64,000 bases of DNA from Campylobacter concisus (GTDB lineage: Bacteria; Campylobacterota; Campylobacteria; Campylobacterales; Campylobacteraceae). This document shows positions 18,268-27,478 of this stretch, piece by piece. A model generated the notes under the pieces. It had not been told where the DNA came from. It saw only the letters and a list, made by a program, of their open reading frames with translations, and made no database searches. The stretch spans positions 104,298 through 168,297 of the forward strand of contig NZ_PPAF01000008.1 of the NCBI RefSeq assembly GCF_002913045.1, given 5' to 3'. Numbering within the stretch: position 1 is the stretch's first letter; every line of letters starts with the position of its first letter. A program made the position numbers and the translations under genes.

Positions 18268-20622
18268 CTAAGCTAATTTTATATTCTTTCTAACGACATT
18301 TTCTAAGTACTCGGCTGAATATGGTTTTGTAATATACTCAGTCATTCCAACTTCTACGCCACGCAATCTATCTGTTTTTGAGGTCCTTGATGTAACAGCA
18401 ATAAGCGGTAAATTTCTGTACTTAGAGTATTTTCTAATTTCGCCAGCTAGCGTATATCCATCCATTCTTGGCATCTCAATATCTATCAAAATCGCATCAA
18501 AGGAGTGCTCTCCGGATTTTACGATATTTAGTGCCTCAACACCGTTTGTGGCTTCTATTATCGTTACCCCGGTTGGTTCAAGCGCTTTTTGCATGATAGT
18601 TCTATCCATTTTTGAGTCATCGACTATCAAGACTTTATAATCGCTTGGTTTTTCCTTTGCTTTTGTGCTATCTTCTATTTCAGCTCTAATATCTACCTTG
18701 ATATCTTTTGCCATCTCCATCATAGCACCAACATCGATAATCAATGTCACACGGCCATCACCTCTAATAGTCGCACCGGCAATACCTGGGATATTTTGTA
18801 AATAATCACCCATTGATTTAATAACAATCTCTTCTTGTCCAACCAAAGTATCGACGATAATACCTAGTTTTGCTTCAGCAACACCGATTATTACGACATA
18901 AGTTTGATCTCCACCATCAAAAGCTTTTTCTACACCAAATACGTCAGAAAGCCTAACAAGAGATAAGACTTCATCTCTTAGTCTTAGTACATTTTTACCA
19001 TCGATCGTGTAGATATCGTCAATAGGCACACGAACAGTTTCAAGAACACTAGCAAGTGGAATAGCATAAAATTCTTCTTGCGTTCCAACAAGTAGCGATT
19101 GAATAATCGCAAGTGTAAGTGGAATTTTAAGCTTCATAACTGTGCCTTTTCCAACTTCACTTTCAATATCAATGATACCATTTAGCTTTTCAATATTTGT
19201 CTTAACAACGTCCATACCAACACCACGACCAGATACGTTTGTAACTTTTGCCGCAGTTGAAAATCCTGGTCTAAAGATAAGTCCAAATGCCTCTTTTTCA
19301 CTCATCGCATCAGCTTCGCGTTCAGTTATGATGCCTTTTTCTATCGATTTAGATTTAAGCATATCCGCATCTAGACCCTTACCATCATCAACTATCTCAA
19401 CAACGATGTGATTACCTTCATTGTAAGCTTTAAGTTGTACAAGGCCTTTTTCAGGCTTACCTGCTGCCTTTCTTGTCTCAGGATCCTCGATACCGTGATC
19501 GCATGAATTTCTGATGATGTGAACTAGTGGATCGCCGATCTCTTCTACGATTGACTTATCAAGTTCTGTCTCTTCACCTGAAATTTCAAGATCGATTTGC
19601 TTACCAAGGTCACGGCTAAGATCGCGTATCATACGTGGGAATTTATTAAAGACTTTTGCTATTGGAAGCATTCTTGTTTTCATAACAGCAAGCTGAATAT
19701 CAGTCGTCACTAAGCTTAGACTTGAAACTACTTGATTTAGCTCTTCAAGGAATTTCTCACCCTCATATCTCTCTTCCACGTCATCATAAATTTTTAACAA
19801 GCGGTTTTTACCAAGAACAAGCTCGCCTATTAGGTTCATTAAGTGGTCAAGTCTTTTTACCTCAACACGTATAGTTTGTTCCTGAGCCACTGCACCGCTA
19901 CTTGCCGCTGGAACCTTTTTATCTCCGTCTTTTTCCTTACTCTCTGCTTTTGCAGCTGGAGCTGAAGTGCTACTTGCAGCTGGGGCTATCTCGCTAGGAG
20001 ATTTTGGAGCTATACCTTTTGAAGCACGCCTTGCTTGATCCTCAGCCTTTCTAACCTTTAAGAGTCTTTCTATCTCTGCTTCGACTTCTGAATCACTTAG
20101 CTTTGAAAGCTCAGCATCACTTATCTCTGGTGCCTCTTCGGCAGGTGCAGCTGGCTCTGGCTCTTGTGCCGGTTCTGGTGCTGGCTCAGCTACTGGCGTG
20201 GCAGAAGCTTCAGGAGCTGCTGCTGGAGCCTCACCTTCAGAAATTTGAGTAAGTCTTGCGCAAATGTTTTTAATATCAATGCCAGCAGCTGTATCATTTC
20301 CATGATCTCTAATGCTGCTTAACAAGCCTTTCATCATATCAACTGACTCAAGAACTACGTCCATAATGTCTGGAGTGATCTTTAGCTCGCCTTTTCTAGC
20401 TTTATTTAAAACATCCTCCATATGGTGAGTAAGCTCTGTTAAAACATCAAAATTTAAAAAGCTTGAACTACCTTTTACTGTGTGAGCAACGCGGAAAATT
20501 CTATTTAATAATTCCAAATCTTCAGGGTTTGACTCAAGCTCAACAAGGTCATGATCTATCTGCTCAATAAGTTCGAAAGCTTCTATTAAAAAGTCTTCCA
20601 TTATTTCTTTCATATCATCCAT
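18268..20622 (-). CDS. cheA: Chemotaxis histidine kinase CheA with fused receiver domain (CheAY)
   Basis: Sensor kinase of chemotaxis. Domains in order: Hpt with the phosphorylated H47 in RVAHTVKGSSSF; a Pro/Ala/Glu-rich linker (about 125-185); P3 dimerisation and P4 kinase domain with the N box HIIRNSCDHGIEDPE and G boxes VDDGKGLD and GRGVGMDV; a CheW-like P5; then a CheY-like receiver (about 655-784) whose phospho-acceptor lies in AILIDIEMPRMDGY. The C-terminal receiver is typical of Campylobacter and Helicobacter and is thought to act as a phosphate sink. It is 784 residues and lies between cheV and cheW. Confidence 0.96.
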   Translation of the reverse strand: MDDMKEIMEDFLIEAFELIEQIDHDLVELESNPEDLELLNRIFRVAHTVKGSSSFLNFDVLTELTHHMEDVLNKARKGELKITPDIMDVVLESVDMMKGLLSSIRDHGNDTAAGIDIKNICARLTQISEGEAPAAAPEASATPVAEPAPEPAQEPEPAAPAEEAPEISDAELSKLSDSEVEAEIERLLKVRKAEDQARRASKGIAPKSPSEIAPAASSTSAPAAKAESKEKDGDKKVPAASSGAVAQEQTIRVEVKRLDHLMNLIGELVLGKNRLLKIYDDVEERYEGEKFLEELNQVVSSLSLVTTDIQLAVMKTRMLPIAKVFNKFPRMIRDLSRDLGKQIDLEISGEETELDKSIVEEIGDPLVHIIRNSCDHGIEDPETRKAAGKPEKGLVQLKAYNEGNHIVVEIVDDGKGLDADMLKSKSIEKGIITEREADAMSEKEAFGLIFRPGFSTAAKVTNVSGRGVGMDVVKTNIEKLNGIIDIESEVGKGTVMKLKIPLTLAIIQSLLVGTQEEFYAIPLASVLETVRVPIDDIYTIDGKNVLRLRDEVLSLVRLSDVFGVEKAFDGGDQTYVVIIGVAEAKLGIIVDTLVGQEEIVIKSMGDYLQNIPGIAGATIRGDGRVTLIIDVGAMMEMAKDIKVDIRAEIEDSTKAKEKPSDYKVLIVDDSKMDRTIMQKALEPTGVTIIEATNGVEALNIVKSGEHSFDAILIDIEMPRMDGYTLAGEIRKYSKYRNLPLIAVTSRTSKTDRLRGVEVGMTEYITKPYSAEYLENVVRKNIKLA

Positions 20623-20630
20623 GTTTCACC

Positions 20631-21584
20631 TCATTTTGCAGATTTAGAATGTGCTTCAATAACTTTTAGCACTTCTTGATAAAATATGCTTGCGTCAAAT
20701 TTTGTAAGATACGCCGCACCACCAGCTTCTTTACTCTTGATTTCACTAAAATCATTACTCAATGAGGAGTTAAATACTATTGGTACTTCTTTAAATCTTT
20801 CATCATTTTTAAGAGTTGAAGCAAAGCGGTAGCCATCCATCTGTGGCATTTCGATATCACTTAAGATAACCCTGAGCTCTCTTGATAAGTTATCTCCGTA
20901 TCTTTGATAAAGCTCTTCCATTCTCTCCAAGCCCTCAACGCCGTTTTTAGCCTCAACCACGCTAAGTCCCATCTTCTCAAGTGCGTCTTTTACTAGTTTT
21001 CTAGCAGTTGAACTATCATCTAAAACTAAAGCAGCACCTTTTAATTTTTGATCGTCTGTTACATCAAATTCGATCTTTGGCGAGTAAATTCCAAGCTCTT
21101 CAACAATGCTTTCAAGATCAAGAATAAGCAAAACTTCATCATTTTCTATTCTTGTTACGCCTGTTATTTTACCTTTGTCTAAAGCGCCAGAACCTGAAGC
21201 AAAATTTGCAGGCTCGATATCTTTCCAGCTTATACGCCTGATCCTTTTTGCCTCATGGACGATAAAACCGATCAAAATACCACTAAACTCAGCAATAATA
21301 ACACGTGGCTTTATAACTACGCCTTCAGTTGGCTCAATAATATTCATCCATCTTGCCAAATTTATGACAGGGATCACCACGCCCCTTAAATCAAAAATTC
21401 CCTCGATATACTCAGGAACGCCTGGAAGCTCTGTAAGATTTGGCATCTTAATGATCTCCCGCACCTTTGCGACATTGACTCCGTATATTCCTTCATATAC
21501 TTTGTTTTCGGTCTTTTTAAAGATACGAAAATCAACAAGTTCCATCTCGTTTGAGTCCGTTTTTAGTACGTTATCTCCAAACAT
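20631..21584 (-). CDS. cheV: Chemotaxis protein CheV (CheW-receiver hybrid)
   Basis: Scaffold-type chemotaxis protein with an N-terminal CheW domain (about 10-165, PEYIEGIFDLRGVVIPVINL) and a C-terminal receiver (about 185-317, with VILSDIEMPQMDGYRFAST). The start is ATG 21584; a TTG one codon upstream is less likely. It shares one base with the stop of the upstream phosphoesterase gene (TGATG) and has AAAGGA upstream, so it is translated from within the lpxB-greA unit. Confidence 0.95.
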   Translation of the reverse strand: MFGDNVLKTDSNEMELVDFRIFKKTENKVYEGIYGVNVAKVREIIKMPNLTELPGVPEYIEGIFDLRGVVIPVINLARWMNIIEPTEGVVIKPRVIIAEFSGILIGFIVHEAKRIRRISWKDIEPANFASGSGALDKGKITGVTRIENDEVLLILDLESIVEELGIYSPKIEFDVTDDQKLKGAALVLDDSSTARKLVKDALEKMGLSVVEAKNGVEGLERMEELYQRYGDNLSRELRVILSDIEMPQMDGYRFASTLKNDERFKEVPIVFNSSLSNDFSEIKSKEAGGAAYLTKFDASIFYQEVLKVIEAHSKSAK

Positions 21585-22375
21585 CAATGTCCTTTCAAAC
21601 TCATTTTGAGCAAATTTAATTTTTGCTGGGCGTATTCTACAACAAAATAACTTTGCTCACATGCAAAACAAGGTAAATTTATATAAAACTTATCGTAAAT
21701 GTTAAATTGCTCGCCTTGATGATAGTGTCCTTCTATCACGATATTAGCCTCGTATCCCTGCAAATGCTTGCTCATTAGCTCCTTAAAATTAGGAATTTTA
21801 TAGTCTAAATTTTTTTTGGTAAGTTTGGCTAGTATTGCTTTTGATATTTTAAAATGTAAAAATTTATCCAAAGCATTCATAAATTTTAAAAACCATTTTA
21901 AACGCAAAAATCTAAGTGCATATTTATCTACAAAAGGTAAAAATATATCGCCATGCGCGATCTGGACGTGCTCTTCATTGATCGTTTTGAAATTTGCTGG
22001 CTGATCGTAAATATCATAAACCCTAACGCTTTTATAGCGCAGCATCTCGTGCCCATCCCAAATTTCTCTTGTTTTATTAAATAAATTTGAAAGTCTAAAA
22101 TCGTGATTGCCCTCGAAGTAAAAAATTTCCACATTTTGTGAAATTTTATTTATAAGGCTTAAGTGCTCAGAGTAAAATTCTCTTGTGTATTCGCCATCGC
22201 CCGTTAGAAAGTCAAACATATCGCCTAACAAAAAAATTTGTGGCGGCTCTTTGATCTCCCTGCTATCAATGGCTCTTAAAAATTTTAAAAAGCCATTTCG
22301 GTTTACATTTTCATGCGCATCAGCTATAAAGATCGCGCCTTCTTTTATAATGGGGGCATATAGATATTCGCTCAA
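21584..22375 (-). CDS. Calcineurin-like phosphoesterase, probable UDP-2,3-diacylglucosamine hydrolase
   Basis: Metallophosphoesterase of 263 residues with the five usual metal motifs: DAH (19-21), GDMFDF (51-56), GNHDFR (89-94), the IAHGD region and GHYHQGE near the C-terminus. Proteins of this class (LpxH, or LpxJ of Campylobacterota) split UDP-2,3-diacylglucosamine into lipid X in lipid A synthesis. The link is inferred from the motifs and the short distance to lpxB, two genes upstream. The start codon is TTG with AAGG five bases before it. It could instead act on another phosphoester, so no symbol is given. Confidence 0.75.
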   Translation of the reverse strand: MSEYLYAPIIKEGAIFIADAHENVNRNGFLKFLRAIDSREIKEPPQIFLLGDMFDFLTGDGEYTREFYSEHLSLINKISQNVEIFYFEGNHDFRLSNLFNKTREIWDGHEMLRYKSVRVYDIYDQPANFKTINEEHVQIAHGDIFLPFVDKYALRFLRLKWFLKFMNALDKFLHFKISKAILAKLTKKNLDYKIPNFKELMSKHLQGYEANIVIEGHYHQGEQFNIYDKFYINLPCFACEQSYFVVEYAQQKLNLLKMSLKGH

Positions 22376-22438
22376 ATTTTGCCTTAATTAAAAATTAGCA
22401 GAGCCAAAAAGCAGTTTCTAGCTCTTTGCATCATCTTT

Positions 22439-22924
22439 TTAGTCAAATTTTATAGGCTTGTAGCAAATTTTTACGATCTCAACGTCGCTTCTGCCTTTTG
22501 GTAAATTTAGCACCACTTCATCGCCCTCAGCCTTACCCAAAAGCTGCTTTGCAAGTGGCGAGTTTATCGAGATATAGCCTTTGTCGATGTCGCTTTCGCT
22601 AATGCCAACTATCGTATATGTATGCTCTATTTCGGTTTCCTCGTCCATTATCGTAACGCTTGAGCCAAACCTAACTCTATCGTGCTCATAGCTACTTGGA
22701 TCGATCACTTCTGCGTTTGCTAGAAGCGCGCTAAGCTCAGCGATCCTAGCGTCTATAAAGGCTTGCTTTTCTTTTGCTGCGTGATACTCAGCATTTTCTT
22801 TTAGATCGCCGTGGCTTCTTGCGATATCTATCTCTGTTACGATTTGAGGGCGTTGCACCAGCCTTAGATCTTTTAGTTCAGCTTCTATCTTCTCGTATCC
22901 GTGCATTGTCATTGGTTCACTCAT
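22439..22924 (-). CDS. greA: Transcript cleavage factor GreA
   Basis: Rescues backtracked RNA polymerase by stimulating transcript cleavage. The 161 residues have the N-terminal coiled coil (about 10-75, with the acidic tip in [20 protein letters not shown]) and the C-terminal FKBP-like domain with [19 protein letters not shown]. It lies 4 bases downstream of lpxB and was presumably placed in that operon in the ancestor, as in C. jejuni. Confidence 0.95.
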   Translation of the reverse strand: MSEPMTMHGYEKIEAELKDLRLVQRPQIVTEIDIARSHGDLKENAEYHAAKEKQAFIDARIAELSALLANAEVIDPSSYEHDRVRFGSSVTIMDEETEIEHTYTIVGISESDIDKGYISINSPLAKQLLGKAEGDEVVLNLPKGRSDVEIVKICYKPIKFD

Positions 22925-22928
22925 TTTT

Positions 22929-23963
22929 TTACTCCATATTCTTTAAAATTTTTACTACATTTTTACTGCTGCCATGCCCTAAATAAGCCCTTAGTTCATC
23001 GCAGCCTTTTAAGAATTTTTGCCTATCGCAGCTCTCATAAGCTCTTAGCAAATTTTCAGCCGTTGCAAACTCTTGGATAAATTCCTCATGAAGTGGCTCT
23101 TTGCCCATGAAGTCAAACATTATATTTGCAAGTCCTGCATGCTTGATCTTTACAAATTTCCTAGCGATGAAAACGTCTATCGCTTTTGCCTTGTAAGCTA
23201 GCACAAATGGCGTACCAATGAGCGCTGCTTCAAGCGTAGCAGTGCCAGAGCAAACAAAGGCAAAATCACTCTCACACAAAGCTTCAGGCGTATTTGAGAC
23301 GACCTCAAAATCGCTCACATCGCCATAAATCTCACTCACTTTATCAAGCAAAAATGGTGGCACGACAAGTAGCCTTTTTGCTTCTATCTTTTTAGCAAGT
23401 TCTCTATAAACTGGCATCAGCCTTGAAATCTCTGACCTTCTTGATCCCGGTAAAAACGCCACTTTGCCACTGCTACTTAGACTAGTTTTCTTAAGCTTTA
23501 TCTCATCCATCAAAGGATGGCCCACGTAGGTCGAGCGGCTATAAAATTTCGCATCAAATGGTAGGATCGAAGCAAGATTGTCACAATATCTCTCAACCAC
23601 GCTCACTCTTTTTGGCTTCCACGCCCAAACTTGAGGCAAGATGTAGTATGTCACGGCTGCTTTTGCGCCGGCCTCTTTTATCGCCTTTGCAAGTGGCAGA
23701 TTAAAGGCTGGACTGTCTATTAGCAGCACTGCATCAGCCTCTTTTGCCATCTGGCTCATCACTTTCATCGCCTTTTTTGCCTTAAAAATGAGTGGCAAAA
23801 CCTCGACAAAGCCCATCGCTGAAAACTCGCTGCTTTTCATATATGGCGTGCCAAGCTCCTCGCTAAAAATTCCCATTAGCTCAAATTCGCCCTCGAAATT
23901 TTTCAAAATTTCTTTTAAATGCAAATTTGCCGATGGCTCAAGAGCGGAGACTAAAATTTTCAT
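22929..23963 (-). CDS. lpxB: Lipid-A-disaccharide synthase
   Basis: GT19 enzyme that joins UDP-2,3-diacylglucosamine and lipid X into lipid A disaccharide at the inner membrane. The 344 residues contain [14 protein letters not shown] near the N-terminus, the [18 protein letters not shown] helix, and [16 protein letters not shown] and [19 protein letters not shown] in the C-terminal half. It is slightly shorter than usual. It opens the leftward unit lpxB-greA-phosphoesterase-cheVAW. Confidence 0.95.
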   Translation of the reverse strand: MKILVSALEPSANLHLKEILKNFEGEFELMGIFSEELGTPYMKSSEFSAMGFVEVLPLIFKAKKAMKVMSQMAKEADAVLLIDSPAFNLPLAKAIKEAGAKAAVTYYILPQVWAWKPKRVSVVERYCDNLASILPFDAKFYSRSTYVGHPLMDEIKLKKTSLSSSGKVAFLPGSRRSEISRLMPVYRELAKKIEAKRLLVVPPFLLDKVSEIYGDVSDFEVVSNTPEALCESDFAFVCSGTATLEAALIGTPFVLAYKAKAIDVFIARKFVKIKHAGLANIMFDFMGKEPLHEEFIQEFATAENLLRAYESCDRQKFLKGCDELRAYLGHGSSKNVVKILKNME

Positions 23964-23996
23964 TTACACACTTTCATCAGGTCTTTTTTTGGGGGC

Positions 23997-24002
23997 ATTA
24001 TA
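23997..24002 (-). promoter_or_regulatory. Consensus -10 element upstream of lpxB
   Basis: Minus-strand TATAAT (in TGCGTATAATGCC) lies 34 bases upstream of the lpxB ATG in the 102-base divergent gap with surE. A TTTTTG stretch in front fits the T-rich upstream region of Campylobacter sigma-70 promoters. It probably drives the lpxB-greA-cheV-cheA-cheW unit. Confidence 0.6.
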
Positions 24003-24032
24003 CGCAAAAATTCTTTAAATTTTTAAGAAAGC

Positions 24033-24043
24033 TGTGATAAAAT
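24033..24043 (+). promoter_or_regulatory. Possible -10 region for surE
   Basis: Plus-strand TGTGATAAAAT about 23 bases before the surE start in the divergent gap. GATAAA matches TATAAT at four of six positions. It is weaker than the lpxB element on the other strand. Confidence 0.35.
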
Positions 24044-24065
24044 CCAAGCTTCTAAAGGATAAAAT

Positions 24066-24842
24066 TTGAAAGAAATTTTGATAACAAATGACGATGGATT
24101 TGAGGCGGCTGGCTTGCTTGCTTTAAAAGAAGCTTTAAGCGATCTAGATGGTATGAATGTCACGATCGTAGCTCCAAGCTCTGAAAAATCAGCCTGCGCT
24201 CACTCTTTGACACTCACAAGACCGCTTAGGTTCATAAAACTTGATGATGGCTTTTTTAAACTTGACGACGCAACGCCCAGCGACTGCGTCTATCTCGCAC
24301 TTCACGCACTTTATAACAAAAAACCAGATCTAGTGATAAGCGGCATAAATCACGGGGCAAATTTAGGCGAAGATATCACCTACTCTGGCACGTGTGGAGC
24401 GGCGATGGAGGGCGTTTTACAGGGCATTAGAAGCATCGCTTTTTCGCAGTTTTATGCAAATAATTCATTAAATGAACTTGGCTTTGAGCTAGCAAAAGAG
24501 GTGGTGAAATTTATCGTACCAAAGGTGCTAGAGGGTGAAATTTCGCTAAATCAAAGAGAATTCCTAAACGTAAATATCCCAGCCGTAACAAGCAAAAATT
24601 TCAAAGGCTACTCCGTCGTACCAGCTGGCAAACGCACCTACGCCACGCATGCCACGCTTAATCGCAACCCAAGAGGTATTGAGTACTACTGGCTTGGAAA
24701 TGCTGCGCTTGAATACGAAAAAGGCGAGCCAAGCGACATCAGTAAGGTAAATGAGGGCTTTGCGACGATAACGCCCATAAAACTAAATATGACTTCATAC
24801 GAGAGCTTGGAGAGCTTAAAAGGGAAATTTGATGCAAAATGA
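24066..24842 (+). CDS. surE: 5'-nucleotidase SurE
   Basis: Metal-dependent nucleoside monophosphate phosphatase of the SurE family. The N-terminus LITNDDGFEAAG (metal-binding D9, D10) and the SGINHGANLGEDITYSGT segment are diagnostic; 258 residues is normal. The start is a TTG at 24066 with AAAGGAT upstream, and no ATG lies before the NDD motif. It is followed by the ThiF-like gene, which overlaps its last 11 bases. Confidence 0.95.
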   Translation: MKEILITNDDGFEAAGLLALKEALSDLDGMNVTIVAPSSEKSACAHSLTLTRPLRFIKLDDGFFKLDDATPSDCVYLALHALYNKKPDLVISGINHGANLGEDITYSGTCGAAMEGVLQGIRSIAFSQFYANNSLNELGFELAKEVVKFIVPKVLEGEISLNQREFLNVNIPAVTSKNFKGYSVVPAGKRTYATHATLNRNPRGIEYYWLGNAALEYEKGEPSDISKVNEGFATITPIKLNMTSYESLESLKGKFDAK

Positions 24843-25482
24843 TAGATTTACAAGGATAAGATGGCTCTTTGGCGAGGATGGTTTTAGCAAGCTTCAAAGC
24901 GCAAAAGTGCTAGTTTGCGGAGCTGGTGGTGTAGGCGGAATGTGCGTAGATGCGCTTGCTAGAAGTGGGGTTGGAAGCATCACTTTAATCGATAAAGATA
25001 TCTTTGACGTGACAAATCAAAACCGCCAAATTTACAGCGAAAACGTGGGTGGTGTAAAGGTGGAGGAATTTGCCAAAATTTATCCTTGCATCACGCCTAT
25101 ACAGACGCTGATTACGTCTGAGTTTATTGCTGGATTCGACTTTAGTAAATTTGACGTGGTGATCGATGCAATCGATGATATCACTGCTAAGATCGCTCTT
25201 GCAAATGCGGTAGATCCTAGCAAATTTATAGCTTCGATGGGTGGGGCAAAAAGGATCGATCCAACCAAGATAAAGGTGGCTAGCGTTTGGAAAACTTCGG
25301 TCGATCCACTAGCTAGAAAATATAGATATGAGCTCAAAAGATCAGGCTTTAGCGGTAAATTTGACGTGGTCTTTTCGACAGAAGAGCCACTTTGCAAGCC
25401 GCTTGGAAGCTTCATGGGCGTGACTGCTTGCTTTGGACTAAATTTAGCTTCACTGGCTGTTAAAAAGATAGTTGGGCAGTAA
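24832..25482 (+). CDS. ThiF/TcdA-family adenylyltransferase-like protein (probable tRNA threonylcarbamoyladenosine dehydratase)
   Basis: E1-like NAD/ATP-binding protein of 217 residues with the P-loop-like ATP motif VLVCGAGGVGGMCVDALARS (about 26-45), LIDKDIFDVTNQNRQIY and VDAIDDITAKIAL, then the short C-terminal part ending in MGVTACFGL. TcdA cyclises t6A37 to ct6A in tRNA. It is shorter than E. coli TcdA by about 50 residues, so a different substrate is possible. The start is set at ATG 24832; the TTG before it is less likely. Confidence 0.75.
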   Translation: MQNDRFTRIRWLFGEDGFSKLQSAKVLVCGAGGVGGMCVDALARSGVGSITLIDKDIFDVTNQNRQIYSENVGGVKVEEFAKIYPCITPIQTLITSEFIAGFDFSKFDVVIDAIDDITAKIALANAVDPSKFIASMGGAKRIDPTKIKVASVWKTSVDPLARKYRYELKRSGFSGKFDVVFSTEEPLCKPLGSFMGVTACFGLNLASLAVKKIVGQ

Positions 25483-25822
25483 GTCAAACATTTATTATCC
25501 GAGCAAAATTTCAAATTAAAGCTGGCATTTTTTGGATATAAATTTAATAGCTAGCTCTACAAAATACGAATTTAACAATCCAAGATGAGAATCTATCAAA
25601 TTTTAAAATTTACGAGCGAGCATATCACGCTTCTAAATTTAGTGGCGAATGTTTATGAGTCCTAAAATTAGTAAGTTGCTAAGGCGAGTGAGTAAGATTT
25701 TAAAATTTGTAAAGATAGTAAAATCTATTTTTTTAAATAGAGACTTTGAATTTTAAAAATTTATATAGTTTTCGGATTAAATTTAAAGTAGCCAGCTGCA
25801 ATTTTAACAGCCGGCTAAAATT
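25483..25822. other. 340-base intergenic stretch between convergent genes
   Basis: This is the only gap longer than 300 bases. It separates the convergent ThiF-like gene and leuA, is AT-rich, and holds no open frame that looks coding. It contains a perfect 7-base-pair AT stem TCTATTT-TTTT-AAATAGA (25723-25740) and, next to leuA, the terminator at 25789-25817. No tRNA or repeat was recognised. Confidence 0.7.
25789..25817 (-). terminator. Probable terminator of leuA
   Basis: Minus-strand 10-base-pair stem TAGCCGGCTG/CAGCTGGCTA (one G-U) with a 9-base loop begins 6 bases after the leuA TAA. The downstream tract CTTTAAATTT is only moderately U-rich, so it may be a weak terminator. In the other direction it would stop the ThiF-like transcript, with AAAATTTTAGTTTTT after the stem. 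Confidence 0.55.
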
Positions 25823-27337
25823 TTAGTTTTTATGTATGCGAAGATAGCTATTTAGTGCGCCAACATAGGCTTTTGCGCTTGCCATCATAGTATCTATGTC
25901 AAGTCCATGGCCTATTACAGCCGTTTTATCCTCAAACTCGACCTTTACATCAACCTTTGCAAGTGCGTCCTTACCTTGAGAAACGGATGCCACTTTATAG
26001 TCTTTTAGCGTGCCACTAATGCCACTAATGCGATCAACTACCTTAAATATCGCATCAGCAGTACCATTTCCTAGGGCTGAGTCGCTGATAATCTCATCAT
26101 TGTGTTTTATGCTAATTGAAGCACTTGCAAGGCTTCCACCGCTACTTTGAAGAAGAGCCGTGATCTCATAAGCTTGTGGAATTTTTGTAATCTCTTCAGC
26201 CACAAGAGCCCTAATATCATCATCAAATATCTCTTTTTTCTTATCAGCTAGCTCTTTAAATTTTTCAAAAGCCTTATTAAGGGCATCGCTATCAAGGTCA
26301 AATCCAAGGCTAGCAAGCTTATCTTTAAACGCGTGGCGACCACTATGCTTACCTAAAACAAGAGAATTTTTCTCAAGGCCTATACTCTCAGCGCTAATTA
26401 TCTCATAGGTCTCTTTATGCTTTAGCACGCCGTCTTGATGTATGCCACTCTCGTGCGCAAAGGCGTTTTTACCAACGATAGCTTTGTTTGGTTGAGGCTC
26501 AATGCCTATAATACTAGCAATCAGTCTTGAAGTTGGATAAATTTCTTTTGAGATAATCTCTGTATAAAGTGGAGCAAAAACGTCTTGGCGAGTTTTGATA
26601 GCCATCACGATCTCTTCAAGCGCAGCATTTCCAGCACGCTCACCTATGCCATTTATCGTGCCTTCAACCTGCCTTGCACCAGCTTTTATGGCTGCTAGTG
26701 AATTTGCTGTAGCCATGCCTAAGTCATTGTGATTATGCACAGAGATTATCGCTCTATCGCCTACAAATTTTACTATTTCACTAATGCGAGCAGTTATCTC
26801 TTCAGGATATAAATAACCAACCGTATCAGGGATATTTAAAGTTTTTGCACCCGCATTTATGGCAGCATCACAAATTTCTTTTAAAAAGCTCATTTCGCTT
26901 CTACAAGCGTCCTCGCAGCTAAACTCTACATCATCGCAAAAGGTTTTCGCGTATTTTATAGACTCGACCGCACGTTTTATTACTTCATCTGTGCTCATTT
27001 TTAGCTTGTACTCCATATGAATTGGGCTTGTCGCTATAAATGTATGAATTCTCTTATTTTTAGCTGGAGCCAATGCCTCGCCAGCTGCCTTAATATCACG
27101 CTCAACTGCGCGTGCAAGAGAGCAAACCGTGATATTTGAGGCTTGCTTTGCTATTTGATTTACCGCGTCAAAATCTCCTGGGCTTGCTGCTGCAAATCCA
27201 GCCTCCATAACATCCACGCCAAGCCTTTCAAGCTGAAGTGCGATCTGTAGTTTTTCAGCTGTATTCATCGATGCACCAGGGCTTTGTTCGCCATCTCTTA
27301 AAGTCGTATCAAAGATTATAATTTTATTCTTATCCAT
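25823..27337 (-). CDS. leuA: 2-isopropylmalate synthase
   Basis: Commits 2-ketoisovalerate and acetyl-CoA to leucine synthesis. The 504 residues have the catalytic barrel with [16 protein letters not shown] near the N-terminus, the [17 protein letters not shown] metal-binding histidines and [15 protein letters not shown], then the communication linker (about 320-385) and the C-terminal allosteric domain (about 390-500) that binds leucine. ATG 27337 has AAAAAAGGAC in front. Uniquely here, it is preceded by a leucine-codon leader ORF (27395-27478), which points to attenuation control. Confidence 0.96.
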   Translation of the reverse strand: MDKNKIIIFDTTLRDGEQSPGASMNTAEKLQIALQLERLGVDVMEAGFAAASPGDFDAVNQIAKQASNITVCSLARAVERDIKAAGEALAPAKNKRIHTFIATSPIHMEYKLKMSTDEVIKRAVESIKYAKTFCDDVEFSCEDACRSEMSFLKEICDAAINAGAKTLNIPDTVGYLYPEEITARISEIVKFVGDRAIISVHNHNDLGMATANSLAAIKAGARQVEGTINGIGERAGNAALEEIVMAIKTRQDVFAPLYTEIISKEIYPTSRLIASIIGIEPQPNKAIVGKNAFAHESGIHQDGVLKHKETYEIISAESIGLEKNSLVLGKHSGRHAFKDKLASLGFDLDSDALNKAFEKFKELADKKKEIFDDDIRALVAEEITKIPQAYEITALLQSSGGSLASASISIKHNDEIISDSALGNGTADAIFKVVDRISGISGTLKDYKVASVSQGKDALAKVDVKVEFEDKTAVIGHGLDIDTMMASAKAYVGALNSYLRIHKN

Positions 27338-27392
27338 TTTTGTCCTTTTTTGTTTTTATATTTAAATTTGATGAGTTAAATAAAGAGAAATT

Positions 27393-27408
27393 TGCTACCT
27401 AAGTAGCA
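27393..27408 (-). promoter_or_regulatory. Hairpin over the leucine codons of the leuA leader (attenuator)
   Basis: Minus-strand TGCTAC-TTAG-GTAGCA forms a perfect 6-base-pair stem with a 4-base loop. Its left arm contains two of the leucine codons and its right arm contains the leader stop codon. It is followed by AATTTCTCTTTATTT, a U-rich stretch, so it may act as a terminator that is blocked when a ribosome stalls for lack of charged tRNA-Leu. The stem is short, so the mechanism is inferred. Confidence 0.5.
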
Positions 27409-27478
27409 GCAGTAGAGAGTTTTTGATTTCGATTTTTGGTAAAAATTTACGTGATTTTATGACGCCATTTTCGCTCAT
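27395..27478 (-). CDS. Leucine-rich leader peptide of leuA (27 residues)
   Basis: Short open frame upstream of leuA. It begins with ATG (27476-27478) and ends with TAG (27395-27397). The peptide starts MSENGVIKSRKFLPK and ends IKNSLLLLLR, with five consecutive leucine codons (CTA CTG CTG CTA CTT) just before the stop. The ATG overlaps the pssA stop as ATGA, so a ribosome finishing pssA can restart here, and GGAG lies in the last pssA codons. Leader peptides with clustered codons of the pathway product are the hallmark of ribosome-mediated attenuation in leu and other amino acid operons (established). The peptide is too short for routine gene callers. Confidence 0.72.
   Translation of the reverse strand: MSENGVIKSRKFLPKIEIKNSLLLLLR

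Noticed and set aside
22376..22438. Possible hairpin between greA and the phosphoesterase gene (CAAAGAGC...GCTTTTTG on the minus strand).
   Set aside because: Stem has a mismatch pattern and no proper U-tract; a terminator here would cut off the cheVAW genes in the same unit.
23984..23995. T-run followed by GGGGG in the lpxB leader as a phase-variable tract.
   Set aside because: Five Gs are too short for slipped-strand variation typical of Campylobacter (usually 8 or more).
25483..25822. Small RNA gene in the convergent intergenic stretch.
   Set aside because: No promoter plus terminator pair; only AT-rich stems and the leuA terminator were seen.
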